Part shown: in pieces, positions 36,828-46,283 of the stretch | Position numbering within the stretch: position 1 is the stretch's first letter | Layout: each line of letters opens with the position of its first letter | Assembly: GCF_002795865.1 (NCBI RefSeq) | Contig: NZ_CP024920.1 | Location: 682,001 to 746,000, forward strand | From: Qipengyuania seohaensis | GTDB taxonomy: Bacteria > Pseudomonadota > Alphaproteobacteria > Sphingomonadales > Sphingomonadaceae | DNA: 64,000 nucleotides | Reading direction: 5' to 3' | The notes under the pieces: model-generated | The model's database searches: none | Told to the model about the DNA's origin: nothing | The model's input: only the letters and a program-made list of their open reading frames with translations | Translations under genes and position numbers: made by a program

Positions 36828-37589
36828 TTACTTGCCCTTCCAGTTCGGCTTGCGCTTTTCGGCGAAGGCTGCCGCGCCCTCGCGTGCATCTTCTGAGACG
36901 AAGACCGGGCCGATCAGCTGGGCCTGCTTGTCGTAGCGTTCGCCCATCGCCCAGCCGCGCGATTCCTTCATGATCTGCTTCGATACGCGAACCGCGAGCG
37001 GACCGTTTTCCGCGATCTTGGCGGCAAGTTCCTTCGCCCCGTCGAGGGCGGAGCCATCGGTCACGCGATTGACGAGGCCGAGTTCGTAGGCGCGATCCGA
37101 GCCGATGAAGTCGCCGGTCAGCGCCAGTTCCATGGCGACCCGTTCGGGAATCTGGTCGGGCAGCATCATGACGCCGCCTGCCGCCGCCACGAGGCCGCGC
37201 TTCGCTTCGGGGATGCCGAATTTCGCATCCTTGTGCGCAACAACGAGGTCGCAGGCGATCATCAGTTCGAGACCGCCGGCAAGCGCATAGCCTTCGACAG
37301 CAGCGATCAGCGGCTTCTTCGGAGGAGCCTGGACCACGCCGCCGAACCCGCGACCCTCGATGCTGGGCGATTCGCCGCGAAGGAAGCCCTTGAGGTCCAT
37401 GCCCGAGCAGAAAGTGCCGCCTGCACCGGTCAGGATACCGACCCGCAGGTCGTCTTCCGCATCGAGCCGGTCCATCGCTGCGGCAATCCCCTCGGCCGCG
37501 GCCTTGGTCATCGCATTCTTCGCTTCGGGACGGTTGATCGTGACGATCAGGACACCGTTGTCGACTTCGGTCAGGACTTCTTCCGACAT
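36828..37589 (-). CDS. Enoyl-CoA hydratase/crotonase family protein
   Basis: The ATG at 37589 (with GGAGAG upstream) gives 253 residues, the family length. It has the crotonase oxyanion-hole patterns: LTGAGGTFCSGMDLKGFLRG and VEGYALAGGLELMIACDLVV. Catalytic Glu positions are less clear (KFGIPEAKRGLVA contains one). It hydrates enoyl-CoA or carries out a related reaction. The gene is divergent from the thiolase gene with 115 nt between the starts. Confidence 0.92.
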   Translation of the reverse strand: MSEEVLTEVDNGVLIVTINRPEAKNAMTKAAAEGIAAAMDRLDAEDDLRVGILTGAGGTFCSGMDLKGFLRGESPSIEGRGFGGVVQAPPKKPLIAAVEGYALAGGLELMIACDLVVAHKDAKFGIPEAKRGLVAAAGGVMMLPDQIPERVAMELALTGDFIGSDRAYELGLVNRVTDGSALDGAKELAAKIAENGPLAVRVSKQIMKESRGWAMGERYDKQAQLIGPVFVSEDAREGAAAFAEKRKPNWKGK

Positions 37590-37704
37590 GCTCGCTCTCT
37601 CCATTGCAAATAGAAACTGTTCTTGCGCCCTTGCTGCGGGAGGTTTACGCAAACGTCAACCGGCAAAAGCCGCAAGATTCGACAAGACGAGAGAGGAACA
37701 CGCC

Positions 37705-38973
37705 ATGTCCGAAGCCTATATCATCGATGCCGTCCGCACCCCGCGCGGGATCGGCAAGCAGGGCAAAGGCGCTCTCGCCGCAATGCATCCCCAGCACCTC
37801 GCCGCAACCTGTCTCAAGGCGATCAAGGACCGCAACGATCTCGATACCGCAACCGTGGACGACGTGATCTGGTCGGTCAGCACGCAGGACGGAATGCAGG
37901 CCGGCGACCTTGGCCGCATGGCCGCGCTCGATGCAGGCTATGATATCACCTCGTCCGGCACGACGCTCGACCGGTTCTGCGGCGGCGGCATCACCAGCGT
38001 CGCCCTCGCCGCTGCACAGGTGATGAGCGGCATGGAAGATTGCGTCGTGGCAGGCGGCACCGAAATGATGAGCCTGACCGCCGCCATGTCGAAGGAAAAG
38101 ATGGCCGCCGGAATGCGCCCGCCGATGATGGGCAGCTATAACGAACGCCTGATGCGCAAGCACCCGCAGAGCCACCAGGGCGTGTGCGGCGATGCCATCG
38201 CGACCATGGAAGGCTTCACCCGCGAAGAGCTGGACGAAGTCGGCTACCGCAGCCAGCAGCGCGCCGCCGCAGCGATCGAGGAAGGCCGCTTCGACAAATC
38301 GGTGGTGCCGGTGCTGGACGATGACGGAAACGTGGTACTCGACAAGGAAGAGTACCCCCGTCCGCAAACGACCAAGGAAGGCCTTGCCGAACTGGAACCG
38401 GCTTTCGCCAAGATCGCCAACGTCCCGCTCGACAAGAACGGGACTACGTTTGCCGGACTGGTGAACGCGAAATACCCGGATCTCGAAATCAAGCACTTCC
38501 ACCACGCGGGCAACAGCTCGGGCGTGGTCGATGGTGCGGCAGCCGTTCTGGTCACCAGCAAGGACTATGCGCAGAAGCATGGCCTGAAGCCGCGCGCACG
38601 AATCGTCGCGACCGCCAACATGGGCGACGATCCCACGCTGATGCTGAACGCCCCGGTGCCTGCCGCCAAGAAGGTGCTGGAAAAGGCGGGCCTGACCAAG
38701 GACGACATCGATCTTTACGAGATCAACGAGGCTTTCGCTGTCGTGGCGGCCAAATTCGTGCGCGACCTCGATCTCGACTGGGACAAGGTCAATGTAAATG
38801 GCGGCTCCATCGCGCTGGGCCATCCCATCGGCGCGACCGGATCGATCCTGATCGGCACGATGGTCGACGAACTGGAACGCCAGGACAAGCGTTACGGCCT
38901 CGTCACCATGTGCGCGGCAGGCGGCATGGCTCCGGCAATCGTGATCGAACGGGTCGACGATTTCGTCGACTGA
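37705..38973 (+). CDS. Acetyl-CoA C-acyltransferase (thiolase)
   Basis: The ATG at 37705, after AGAGAGGAA, gives 422 residues. Both catalytic cysteines of thiolases can be placed: the nucleophile in DRFCGGGITS and the second in TMCAAGGMAP, with the His motif GHPIGATG. It cleaves 3-ketoacyl-CoA or condenses acyl-CoAs. It is divergent from the crotonase and acyl-CoA dehydrogenase genes and converges on the cysNC gene, with 9 nt between the two stops. Confidence 0.95.
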   Translation: MSEAYIIDAVRTPRGIGKQGKGALAAMHPQHLAATCLKAIKDRNDLDTATVDDVIWSVSTQDGMQAGDLGRMAALDAGYDITSSGTTLDRFCGGGITSVALAAAQVMSGMEDCVVAGGTEMMSLTAAMSKEKMAAGMRPPMMGSYNERLMRKHPQSHQGVCGDAIATMEGFTREELDEVGYRSQQRAAAAIEEGRFDKSVVPVLDDDGNVVLDKEEYPRPQTTKEGLAELEPAFAKIANVPLDKNGTTFAGLVNAKYPDLEIKHFHHAGNSSGVVDGAAAVLVTSKDYAQKHGLKPRARIVATANMGDDPTLMLNAPVPAAKKVLEKAGLTKDDIDLYEINEAFAVVAAKFVRDLDLDWDKVNVNGGSIALGHPIGATGSILIGTMVDELERQDKRYGLVTMCAAGGMAPAIVIERVDDFVD

Positions 38974-38982
38974 TCGCGGCGG

Positions 38983-40890
38983 TCACTTCAGCGGCAGGAT
39001 CTTGGAAATCACGTAATCCGCGGCTTCCTCCGGGCTCATCGCCACGGTGTTGACGCGGATCTCGGGTTCTTCCGGTTCCTCGTAGGGGCTGTCGATGCCG
39101 GTGAAGTTCTTGAGCTTGCCCTCGCGCGCCTTCTTGTAGAGGCCTTTCACGTCGCGTGCCTCCGCCACTTCGAGCGGGGTGTCGACGTGGATCTCGATGA
39201 ACTCGCCCTCGCCCATCATGTCGCGGACAAGCTGGCGATCGGCACGGAACGGCGAGATAAAGGCGGTCAGCACGATAAGGCCCGCGTCGGTCATCAGCTT
39301 CGCCACTTCGCCGATGCGGCGGATGTTCTCGATCCGGTCGCTTTCGGTAAAGCCAAGGTCCTTATTGAGGCCATGGCGGACGTTGTCGCCGTCCAGCAGG
39401 AAGGTGTGGCGGTTCATCAGCGCCAGTTTCTTCTCCACCTCGTTGGCGATGGTCGACTTGCCCGAGCCGGACAGGCCGGTGAACCACAGGACGCGGGGGC
39501 GCTGGTTTTTCATCGCGGCGTGATCGTCACGCGTGATGTCGGTGGCCTGCCAGTGCACGTTCTGTGCGCGGCGCAGGCTGAAGTGCAGCATACCTGCACC
39601 GACCGTGCGATTAGTGATCTTGTCGATCAGGATAAAGCCGCCGAGCGCCCGGTTGTCCGAGTAGGCCTCGAAGACGATCTGCTTGTCGGTGGTGATCTCG
39701 CTCACGCCGATCGAATTGAGTTCGAGCGTCTTGGCAGCAAGATGCTGCATCGTGTTCACGTTGATCTCGTACTTCGGTTCGGCGACGGTCACGCTGACCA
39801 TCTGCGTGCCGAGCTTCATCCAGTAGCCACGGCCGACGACGAGCGGTTCCTCGTCCATCCAGACGATGGTGCTTTCGAACTGGTCGGCGACTTCAGGCGG
39901 GTTGTCGGCCGCTGCCAGGACATCGCCGCGCGAGCAGTCGATTTCATCCTCTAGCGTGATCGTGACCGACTGGCCCGCAATTCCCTGTTCGAGATCGCCG
40001 TCCATCGTGACGACCGATTTGACCTTGCTGGTCTTGCCCGAGGGTAGCGAACGAACCGGGTCGCCCGGCTTGATGCTGCCGGTGGAAATGAGTCCCGAGA
40101 AACCACGAAAATCGAGGTTCGGACGGTTCACCCACTGCACCGGCATGCGGAATGGTTTGACGAGGTTCACGTCCGAGCGGACCTCCACCGCGTCGAGGTG
40201 TTCCATCAAGGTGGGGCCATCGTACCATGGGGTTTTGTCCGACCTCGTGGTGATGTTGTCGCCCGCCAGGCCCGAAATCGGGATCGCAGTGAGGCTCTCG
40301 ATGCCGATGCTTCGGGCGAACTCTTCGTAGTCGGCGAGAATCGCGTCGTATTTGTCCTGGTCGTAACCGATCAGGTCCATCTTGTTCACGGCAAGGACGA
40401 GGTTCTTGATGCCGAGCTGGTGGGACAGGAAGCTGTGGCGCTTGGTCTGGACCAGCACGCCCTTGCGCGCGTCGATGAGAATGCAGGCAAGATCGGCGGT
40501 CGATGCGCCGGTCACCATGTTGCGCGTGTACTGCTCGTGCCCCGGGCAATCGGCGACGATGAACTTGCGGCTCTCGGTCGCGAAGAAGCGATAGGCGACA
40601 TCGATAGTGATGCCCTGCTCGCGTTCGGCGGCAAGGCCGTCGACCAGCAGCGCGAAATCGATCTCCTGGCCCTGCGTCCCGACTTTCTTGCTATCGGCGC
40701 TGAGCGCTTCGAGCTGGTCTTCGAAGATCATCTTGGAATCGTAAAGCAGGCGCCCGATCAGGGTCGACTTGCCATCGTCCACACTGCCGCAGGTGATGAA
40801 GCGCAGCATGGTCTTGTGCTGATGCTTTTCGAGGTAGGCGTCGATATCCTCGGCGATGAGGGCGTCGGTCTGGAAAATATCGGAGGACAT
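38983..40890 (-). CDS. cysNC: Bifunctional sulfate adenylyltransferase large subunit/APS kinase
   Basis: A 635-residue fusion. The N-terminal GTPase part has P-loop [14 protein letters not shown], switch [11 protein letters not shown] and NKMDLIGYD; the C-terminal kinase part starts near [20 protein letters not shown]. With CysD it makes APS from ATP and sulfate, driven by GTP, then phosphorylates APS to PAPS. The fusion is common in alphaproteobacteria. PAPS can feed cysteine synthesis or polysaccharide sulfation; no sulfotransferase is seen here. Its ATG shares a base with the cysD stop (TGATG). Confidence 0.96.
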   Translation of the reverse strand: MSSDIFQTDALIAEDIDAYLEKHQHKTMLRFITCGSVDDGKSTLIGRLLYDSKMIFEDQLEALSADSKKVGTQGQEIDFALLVDGLAAEREQGITIDVAYRFFATESRKFIVADCPGHEQYTRNMVTGASTADLACILIDARKGVLVQTKRHSFLSHQLGIKNLVLAVNKMDLIGYDQDKYDAILADYEEFARSIGIESLTAIPISGLAGDNITTRSDKTPWYDGPTLMEHLDAVEVRSDVNLVKPFRMPVQWVNRPNLDFRGFSGLISTGSIKPGDPVRSLPSGKTSKVKSVVTMDGDLEQGIAGQSVTITLEDEIDCSRGDVLAAADNPPEVADQFESTIVWMDEEPLVVGRGYWMKLGTQMVSVTVAEPKYEINVNTMQHLAAKTLELNSIGVSEITTDKQIVFEAYSDNRALGGFILIDKITNRTVGAGMLHFSLRRAQNVHWQATDITRDDHAAMKNQRPRVLWFTGLSGSGKSTIANEVEKKLALMNRHTFLLDGDNVRHGLNKDLGFTESDRIENIRRIGEVAKLMTDAGLIVLTAFISPFRADRQLVRDMMGEGEFIEIHVDTPLEVAEARDVKGLYKKAREGKLKNFTGIDSPYEEPEEPEIRVNTVAMSPEEAADYVISKILPLK

Positions 40891-41798
40891 CAGAAATAGC
40901 CCTCCTGCTTCTTCTTCTCCATCGACGCGTCACCTGAATCCTTGTCGATCACCCGGCCCTGCCGCTCCGACGTTGTCGTCAGCAGCATCTCCTGGATGAT
41001 TTCGGGCAGTGTCGCAGCCTCGCTTTCGACCGCCCCGGTAAGCGGGAAGCAGCCCAGCGTGCGGAAGCGGATCGAGCGTTCGGTAATCTCGGGGCGCTCC
41101 CCCATGACCTTTTCCAGCCGTTCGATATCGTCGGCCATGAACAACCCGCCTTCGTATTCGAAGGTCGGACGCCTGGCGGAATAATAGAGCGGGACGATCT
41201 CGATATTCTCGAGATGGATGTATTGCCAGATGTCGAGCTCGGTCCAGTTGGACAGCGGAAACACTCGGATGCTCTCGCCCTTCTTCTTGCGGGCGTTGTA
41301 GAGGTTCCACAGTTCCGGCCGCTGGCTCTTGGGGTCCCAGCCGTGGCTGGCTGTTCGGAAAGAGAAGATACGCTCCTTCGCGCGGCTCTTTTCCTCGTCG
41401 CGGCGCGCACCGCCGAAAGCCGCATCGAAACCATATTTGTCCAGCGCCTGCTTCAGCCCTTGCGTCTTCCACATGTCGGTGTGGAGCGGTCCGTGGTCGA
41501 AGGGATTGATCCCCATCTCCTCGGCTTCGGGGTTGCGATGCACGAGCAGTTCCATGCCCGCATCCTGTGCGCTGCGTTCGCGCAGGTCGTACATCTCGTT
41601 GAACTTCCATGTCGTATCGACGTGAAGCAGGGGAAAGGGCGGCGGCGAAGGGTAGAAGGCCTTTTTCGCAAGATGCAGCATGACCGCGCTGTCCTTGCCG
41701 ATGGAATATAGCATCACGGGCTTATCCGCTTCGGCCACCACCTCGCGCATGATGTGGATGCTCTCGGCTTCGAGCCGCTGAAGGTGAGTAAGGGTCAT
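40890..41798 (-). CDS. cysD: Sulfate adenylyltransferase small subunit
   Basis: A 302-residue PAPS-reductase-like ATP pyrophosphatase, partner of CysN. The PP-loop [13 protein letters not shown] and the family end segments ([19 protein letters not shown]) are visible. It starts the cysD-cysNC operon. The 147 nt upstream to the amylase stop should hold the promoter; no clear box or hairpin was recognised there. Confidence 0.96.
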   Translation of the reverse strand: MTLTHLQRLEAESIHIMREVVAEADKPVMLYSIGKDSAVMLHLAKKAFYPSPPPFPLLHVDTTWKFNEMYDLRERSAQDAGMELLVHRNPEAEEMGINPFDHGPLHTDMWKTQGLKQALDKYGFDAAFGGARRDEEKSRAKERIFSFRTASHGWDPKSQRPELWNLYNARKKKGESIRVFPLSNWTELDIWQYIHLENIEIVPLYYSARRPTFEYEGGLFMADDIERLEKVMGERPEITERSIRFRTLGCFPLTGAVESEAATLPEIIQEMLLTTTSERQGRVIDKDSGDASMEKKKQEGYF

Positions 41799-41945
41799 GT
41801 GGAGGCGAGCCCCGGCGTCTGCATACGGTTAAACTTAGCGAGACGCCGAGATGGATGCATGCTGCTCAACCCGCAAGCGCCATTTGGTCGTAGGCGGGAT
41901 AGAATGGTTTGCGCCCCGGCAACGGCAATGTGGGCCGATCAGCCC

Positions 41946-43349
41946 CTATTGCGTGCTTGAAAGAAGGCGAAAGCCCCATGCGGGAAGCGTCACACTGTCG
42001 CCCTCGGCAAGCACCGTTTCCCCTTCTTCACGAAACCCGGTGTAGCGCCCCGCTGCGAGACCATCCAACAGCGTCACGCTCACTTCCGACGGCGAGAAAT
42101 TGAACAGGCCCACGACCTTGTTGCTGTCTTCCTGCCGCGCCCAGGCAAGCACCTGCTCGGGCTTGTCTGTCACCACCTGGTGCATCCGCGCACCCCACTG
42201 ACCGCTTTCGAGCGCCGGATTGGCCTTTCGAAAGGCGATCAGGTCGACCAGCAATTCGCCATATCCGCAGTCGGAATCCTGATCCCAGTCGATCGGGTCG
42301 CGCTCGAAGAACTCCAGCCGCTTGGCATTGCATGCCTCCATTCCATTATGGATCAGGGGAAGACCTTCGCCGGTGAAGGACAGCGCAGTCATCGCCTCCA
42401 GCGCGGCGCCATAATTCTCTTCCATCGTGCCTTCCCACGCATTGCTGTCGTGGTTCTCGATGTATGTCATGCGCATGGCCGAGCGCGGCCACAGGCTCTC
42501 GTTTTCGGCGTAATAGCCGTAGAAGCTGGTCGCATTGCCCTTGCCCTGCGCCACGTTCTTCGTCGTGTTGTGCCAGTCCCATGCATAGGTCGCATCGAAT
42601 GCCTTGTGGTGGAACGCTGTCTGCTGGACCTCGCCGAGCATGAAGACGGGCTTGATCGCTTCGAGACGCGCACGGGCAGTCTCCCAGAAATCAAGCGGAA
42701 CATATCCCGCCACATCGGCTCGGTAGCCATCGACGTCGAATTCGCGCACCCAGTATTCCATCGCCCCGCCGACATGCTCGCGCACACCCGGCTGCGACCA
42801 GTCGAGGTCGATGATATCGGACCAGTCCCACCACGGGGTCGGACGGAAACTGCCGTCCCAAGTCTTCTCGTACCAGTCGGGATGATCGCTGCGCAGCGCA
42901 TTATCCCAAGCCGTGTGGTTGGCGACAAGGTCGAGGATTACCTTGAAGCCCTGTTTGTGAGCGGCATCGACAAACTCACGGAACTCCTCCTCCGTGCCGA
43001 ATTCCGGGTTCACCGCGTAATAGTCCTGCACCGAATAGGGGCTGCCCAGAGTGCCCTTGCGGTTCTCCTCCCCGATCGGGTGGATCGGCATGAGCCACAA
43101 TATGTCGACGCCCAGTTCCTTCAGGCGCGGCAATTGTTCCTGTGCGGCAGCGAAGGTACCTTCCTCGGTAAAATGGCGCGTGTTGATCTGGTACAGCACG
43201 GCATCGCGCGACCATTCGGGATGCTCGATCGTGACGGTGTCTTGCGGCTCCCACGCTACGCTACCCGGTTCGTCAGGCGTGCCCGACATTGCGTAGGCAC
43301 CGCCCGCGACCAGAGCTGCTGCGGCCGCGCCGATGATGACCTTACGCAT
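41946..43349 (-). CDS. Periplasmic alpha-amylase-family (GH13) enzyme
   Basis: The ATG at 43349 gives 467 residues with a signal-like N-terminus ([20 protein letters not shown]). The GH13 barrel shows region motifs DLVANHTAWDN, the nucleophile Asp in VDGYRADVAGYVP, the acid Glu in FMLGEVQQT and YIENHDSNAWEG with the third acidic residue. A small C-terminal beta domain ends the protein. The start lies inside the end of the MFS gene (8-nt overlap), so the two are co-translated; together they should hydrolyse and import maltodextrins. GH13 specificity cannot be fixed from sequence alone. Confidence 0.9.
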   Translation of the reverse strand: MRKVIIGAAAAALVAGGAYAMSGTPDEPGSVAWEPQDTVTIEHPEWSRDAVLYQINTRHFTEEGTFAAAQEQLPRLKELGVDILWLMPIHPIGEENRKGTLGSPYSVQDYYAVNPEFGTEEEFREFVDAAHKQGFKVILDLVANHTAWDNALRSDHPDWYEKTWDGSFRPTPWWDWSDIIDLDWSQPGVREHVGGAMEYWVREFDVDGYRADVAGYVPLDFWETARARLEAIKPVFMLGEVQQTAFHHKAFDATYAWDWHNTTKNVAQGKGNATSFYGYYAENESLWPRSAMRMTYIENHDSNAWEGTMEENYGAALEAMTALSFTGEGLPLIHNGMEACNAKRLEFFERDPIDWDQDSDCGYGELLVDLIAFRKANPALESGQWGARMHQVVTDKPEQVLAWARQEDSNKVVGLFNFSPSEVSVTLLDGLAAGRYTGFREEGETVLAEGDSVTLPAWGFRLLSSTQ

Positions 43350-44880
43350 TGGCGTTCTCCCCCGGAACGGCAACCCGGAGCATGGCAAACGCAGCCACCG
43401 ACCAGCTCGCTGCGGCGAAAAGCATCGTCCAGATGGGGTCGGCCGGGAAGAATGCGTTCATCACGCTGCCCATAACGGTAGCCACCAGCAATTGCGGCAC
43501 CACGATGAAAATGTTGAACAGCCCCATGTAGATGCCGAGCTTCGCCTGGGGCAGGCTGCTGGCAAGGATTGCATAGGGCATGGCAAGGATCGAGGCCCAC
43601 GCAATCCCCTTCAATATCTCGCATACGATCAGCAGGTTCGGATCGCGCAGGAAGAAATACCCGAGAAACCCTAGCGCACCCAGGAGCAGGCAGGTCATGT
43701 GCGTCCGCGCCTTGCCCATACGCTTGGAAAGCAGCGGCAGGACCGCCAGTGCAGCAACAGCAGCTACGGCGTTCTGCACCGTGTAGATCAGGTTCCACCA
43801 GTTCGCGCCTTCGTTATAGGCGGCGGTCGTCGGATCGGCGCTGCCGTAGAAATACTGCGACACGATCGGGCCGGAATAGATCCACATGATGAAGAGGGAA
43901 GACCAGCTGAAGAACTGGACGACAGCCAGCTTTTTCATCGTGTCCGGCATTCCCGAGAAATCACCGACGATGCTGGACAGCATATTCGCGTGCTTGCCCT
44001 GCTTGGCCATGGAAATGCCGATGGCGCTGAGTAGCCCGTATGCAACGAGCAAGCCGCCCAGCAGCAGAATTTCCTTTTCCAGCCCAAGCGGCGAAACCGC
44101 GAGGATCACCGCAATGCCAGCAACCAGCCATACGGCTGCCGAAGTGTAGGTTTTCGCCGCGAGGGCACGCACGCTTTGCCCTGCCTCGACTTCTCGCTCC
44201 GCCTCGAATGCGGCCATTTCCTCGGGGCTGTATTCCTTGGTCGAGATGACAGTCCAGCCGATCGCCGCGAACAGGGCGACAGCGCCTGCCCAGAAGCTCC
44301 ACCTGACGGTATCGGGAATCTCGCCGGCGGGAGCGACGTTGCTGACGCCGAATTGCTCCAGCAGCCAAGGGAAGATCGCGGCGACCACTGCGCCCGCCCC
44401 GATGAAGGCAGTTTGCACCGCATAGCCGGTGGCGTGCTGCGACTTGTCGAGCATATCGCCGACAAACGCGCGGAACGGCTCCATCGAAATGTTGAGGCTC
44501 GCGTCAAGCACCCACAGCAAGGCGGCAGCGAACAGCAGCGGCGCGCCGAAGGCTGGCGCGAGCGGCATGAGCAGCAACGACAGCGCAGCCAGGATCGCGC
44601 CGGTCATGAAATAGGGCCGCCGGCGCCCGAAGCGGTTCCATGTCTTGTCCGAAAGGTGCCCGATAATCGGTTGTACGATCAGGCCGGTGAGCGGCGCGGC
44701 AACCCACAACGCCGGAAGATCGTCGAGCGATGCCCCCACGGTCTGGAAGATCCGGCTCATGTTGGAGTTCTGAAGGACGAACCCGATCTGGATGCCGAAG
44801 AAGCCGAAGCTGATATTGGCGAGCTGTCCCCAACCCATTTGCGGCTTGCGCGTCGATAGTGGTGCGGCCGAAGTCGCCAT
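43342..44880 (-). CDS. MFS sugar transporter (MalY/SLC45-like)
   Basis: A 512-residue transporter with about twelve membrane spans. The loop-2/3 motif [20 protein letters not shown] and the opening region ([20 protein letters not shown]) match the GPH/SLC45-type carriers that take up maltose or sucrose with protons, like the maltose carrier of Caulobacter. It is first in the minus-strand operon, followed by the amylase with an 8-nt overlap. A strong ribosome site and, 79 nt upstream, an operator-like palindrome precede it. Confidence 0.88.
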   Translation of the reverse strand: MATSAAPLSTRKPQMGWGQLANISFGFFGIQIGFVLQNSNMSRIFQTVGASLDDLPALWVAAPLTGLIVQPIIGHLSDKTWNRFGRRRPYFMTGAILAALSLLLMPLAPAFGAPLLFAAALLWVLDASLNISMEPFRAFVGDMLDKSQHATGYAVQTAFIGAGAVVAAIFPWLLEQFGVSNVAPAGEIPDTVRWSFWAGAVALFAAIGWTVISTKEYSPEEMAAFEAEREVEAGQSVRALAAKTYTSAAVWLVAGIAVILAVSPLGLEKEILLLGGLLVAYGLLSAIGISMAKQGKHANMLSSIVGDFSGMPDTMKKLAVVQFFSWSSLFIMWIYSGPIVSQYFYGSADPTTAAYNEGANWWNLIYTVQNAVAAVAALAVLPLLSKRMGKARTHMTCLLLGALGFLGYFFLRDPNLLIVCEILKGIAWASILAMPYAILASSLPQAKLGIYMGLFNIFIVVPQLLVATVMGSVMNAFFPADPIWTMLFAAASWSVAAFAMLRVAVPGENANA

Positions 44881-44958
44881 CGTACAATCCTCTCCCCGGC
44901 CGGACTTCTTGCCCGGTCACGATGCGATGGCTCGCACGAAGCAAGCCCTCGCGCAAAC

Positions 44959-44974
44959 ACGTATACGAATACGT
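44959..44974. promoter_or_regulatory. Operator-like palindrome before the MFS-amylase operon
   Basis: ACGTAT-ACGA-ATACGT has perfect 6-bp arms around a 4-bp centre, the shape of a LacI-family operator. It lies between the regulator stop (44981) and the MFS start (44880). Its core CGTATACG, extended to CGTATACG-A/T-AT-A/G-C, recurs before the TonB receptor gene. The match and positions suggest one regulator controlling both units. Confidence 0.65.
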
Positions 44975-44980
44975 AATGCG

Positions 44981-46012
44981 TCAGTTTTGTACGGTGCTGC
45001 CCCGGATAACCAGTTCACCCGCCAGCTTGCGCGGCTTCACTTCGCGCTCGTCGATCTGGGCCAGGAGAGCTTCGACTAGCGTTTCACCAGCGCCCTTTAC
45101 GTCCTGGGTGACGGTCGTCAGCGGAGGGGTGGTCAGACTGGCCGCCGGGATATCGTCGAAACCGACGACGGCAATGTCATTGGGCACGCGCTTGCCGGCT
45201 TCCGCAATCGCGCGCATGGCTCCGATCGCGATCAGATCGCTTGCGGCGAAGATCGCGTCACAAACACCTCCGCTGGACAACAAGGCCTTCGCAGCAGCGT
45301 AACCTGCCTCTTCGGTCGTGATTGCATCGAAGCGCGGCGGCGCAGGAAGTCCTGCTTCCTCCATCACTTTGCACAGGCCCGTGTAGCGACCAAGGAATTC
45401 GGGACAGGTTTCATCCGCCTCCCCCAGAAAGGCGATATTCCGCTTGCCGATACCGACGAGATGCTCACCGACCTTGCGGCCTGCATCGACATTGTCGGTG
45501 CCCACCGTAGCACCGCTGGAATCAAGGCTGACCGACCCCCACCGCGCGAAGTGCGTGCCCTGCGCCACGAGCTTTTCCAGCTTCGGCGTATAGGTCGTGT
45601 AATCGCCATAACCGAGGAGGATCAGCCCATCGGCGCGGTGGCTGTCCTGGTATTTTACGTGCCAGTCGTCTTCCATGCGCTGGAAGGAAATCAATAGGTC
45701 CAGCCCCCTGTCGGCGCAGGCCCGTGTGATCGAGCCGAGCATAGCGAGGAAGAAGGGATTGATCATGCTTTCGTCGGGCGTGGGATCCTCGAAGAAGAGC
45801 AGAGCGATCGTATTCGAACGCTGGGAGCGGAGCGAGGATGCGTTCTTGTCGACCGTGTAGTTGAGGTCGCGCGCGATCTGCTGGATCTTCTGGCGCGTCT
45901 GCTCGCTCACCGAGCGATCGCCGCGCAGCGCACGGCTGACGGTCGGCTGCGAAACGCCGGCGGCATAGGCGATGTCGAAGCTGGTCGGGCGACCAGTCGG
46001 CTTGCGTCCCAT
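44981..46012 (-). CDS. LacI-family transcriptional regulator of the maltodextrin locus
   Basis: The ATG at 46012, preceded by GGAGGAGAGAG, gives 343 residues. The N-terminal helix-turn-helix is [19 protein letters not shown], followed by a hinge and a periplasmic-binding-protein-like sugar domain ([20 protein letters not shown]). It should bind the palindromes found on each side and respond to a maltose-type sugar; this is inferred from position. It lies on the same strand as the MFS-amylase operon and is divergent from the TonB receptor. Confidence 0.95.
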   Translation of the reverse strand: MGRKPTGRPTSFDIAYAAGVSQPTVSRALRGDRSVSEQTRQKIQQIARDLNYTVDKNASSLRSQRSNTIALLFFEDPTPDESMINPFFLAMLGSITRACADRGLDLLISFQRMEDDWHVKYQDSHRADGLILLGYGDYTTYTPKLEKLVAQGTHFARWGSVSLDSSGATVGTDNVDAGRKVGEHLVGIGKRNIAFLGEADETCPEFLGRYTGLCKVMEEAGLPAPPRFDAITTEEAGYAAAKALLSSGGVCDAIFAASDLIAIGAMRAIAEAGKRVPNDIAVVGFDDIPAASLTTPPLTTVTQDVKGAGETLVEALLAQIDEREVKPRKLAGELVIRGSTVQN

Positions 46013-46144
46013 CTCTCTCCTCCGGACAGGAAAACCCGTCCATAGCCCGACCATAGGACTATCCGGCAAAACTGCCAATCTTCACCGGAATTCGGCCCTC
46101 GAGCCCTGTGACATTTCCGCACCTCAAGGCTTCGGCGGCAGTAT

Positions 46145-46160
46145 GCGTATACGTATGCTG
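46145..46160. promoter_or_regulatory. Second operator-like site, before the TonB receptor
   Basis: GCGTATACGTATGCTG contains the palindrome CGTATACG (46146-46153) and matches the site at 44959-44974 at 11 of 16 positions. It lies in the 271-nt gap between the divergent regulator and receptor starts, about 124 nt before the receptor ATG, so it could control both. The rest of the gap shows no open frame and no clear promoter boxes. Confidence 0.6.
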
Positions 46161-46283
46161 TCTATCGCCAGACCCCCGGCCGGACATATCCATAGTCGCA
46201 TACAGGCCGGTGTTCCGCCGCCTGTGGGGTATTCGAGCCGGACCTGCCAACGATACAGGACGGCCATCTGGGAGAGCACAGAA

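Noticed and set aside
38983-41798. cysD-cysNC as a sulfation module for the exopolysaccharide
   Set aside because: No sulfotransferase is present in the window; the genes are explained by normal sulfate assimilation.
41799-41945. Possible small gene or RNA in the cysD-amylase gap
   Set aside because: No ribosome-site-supported frame, hairpin with U tract or promoter pair was recognised.
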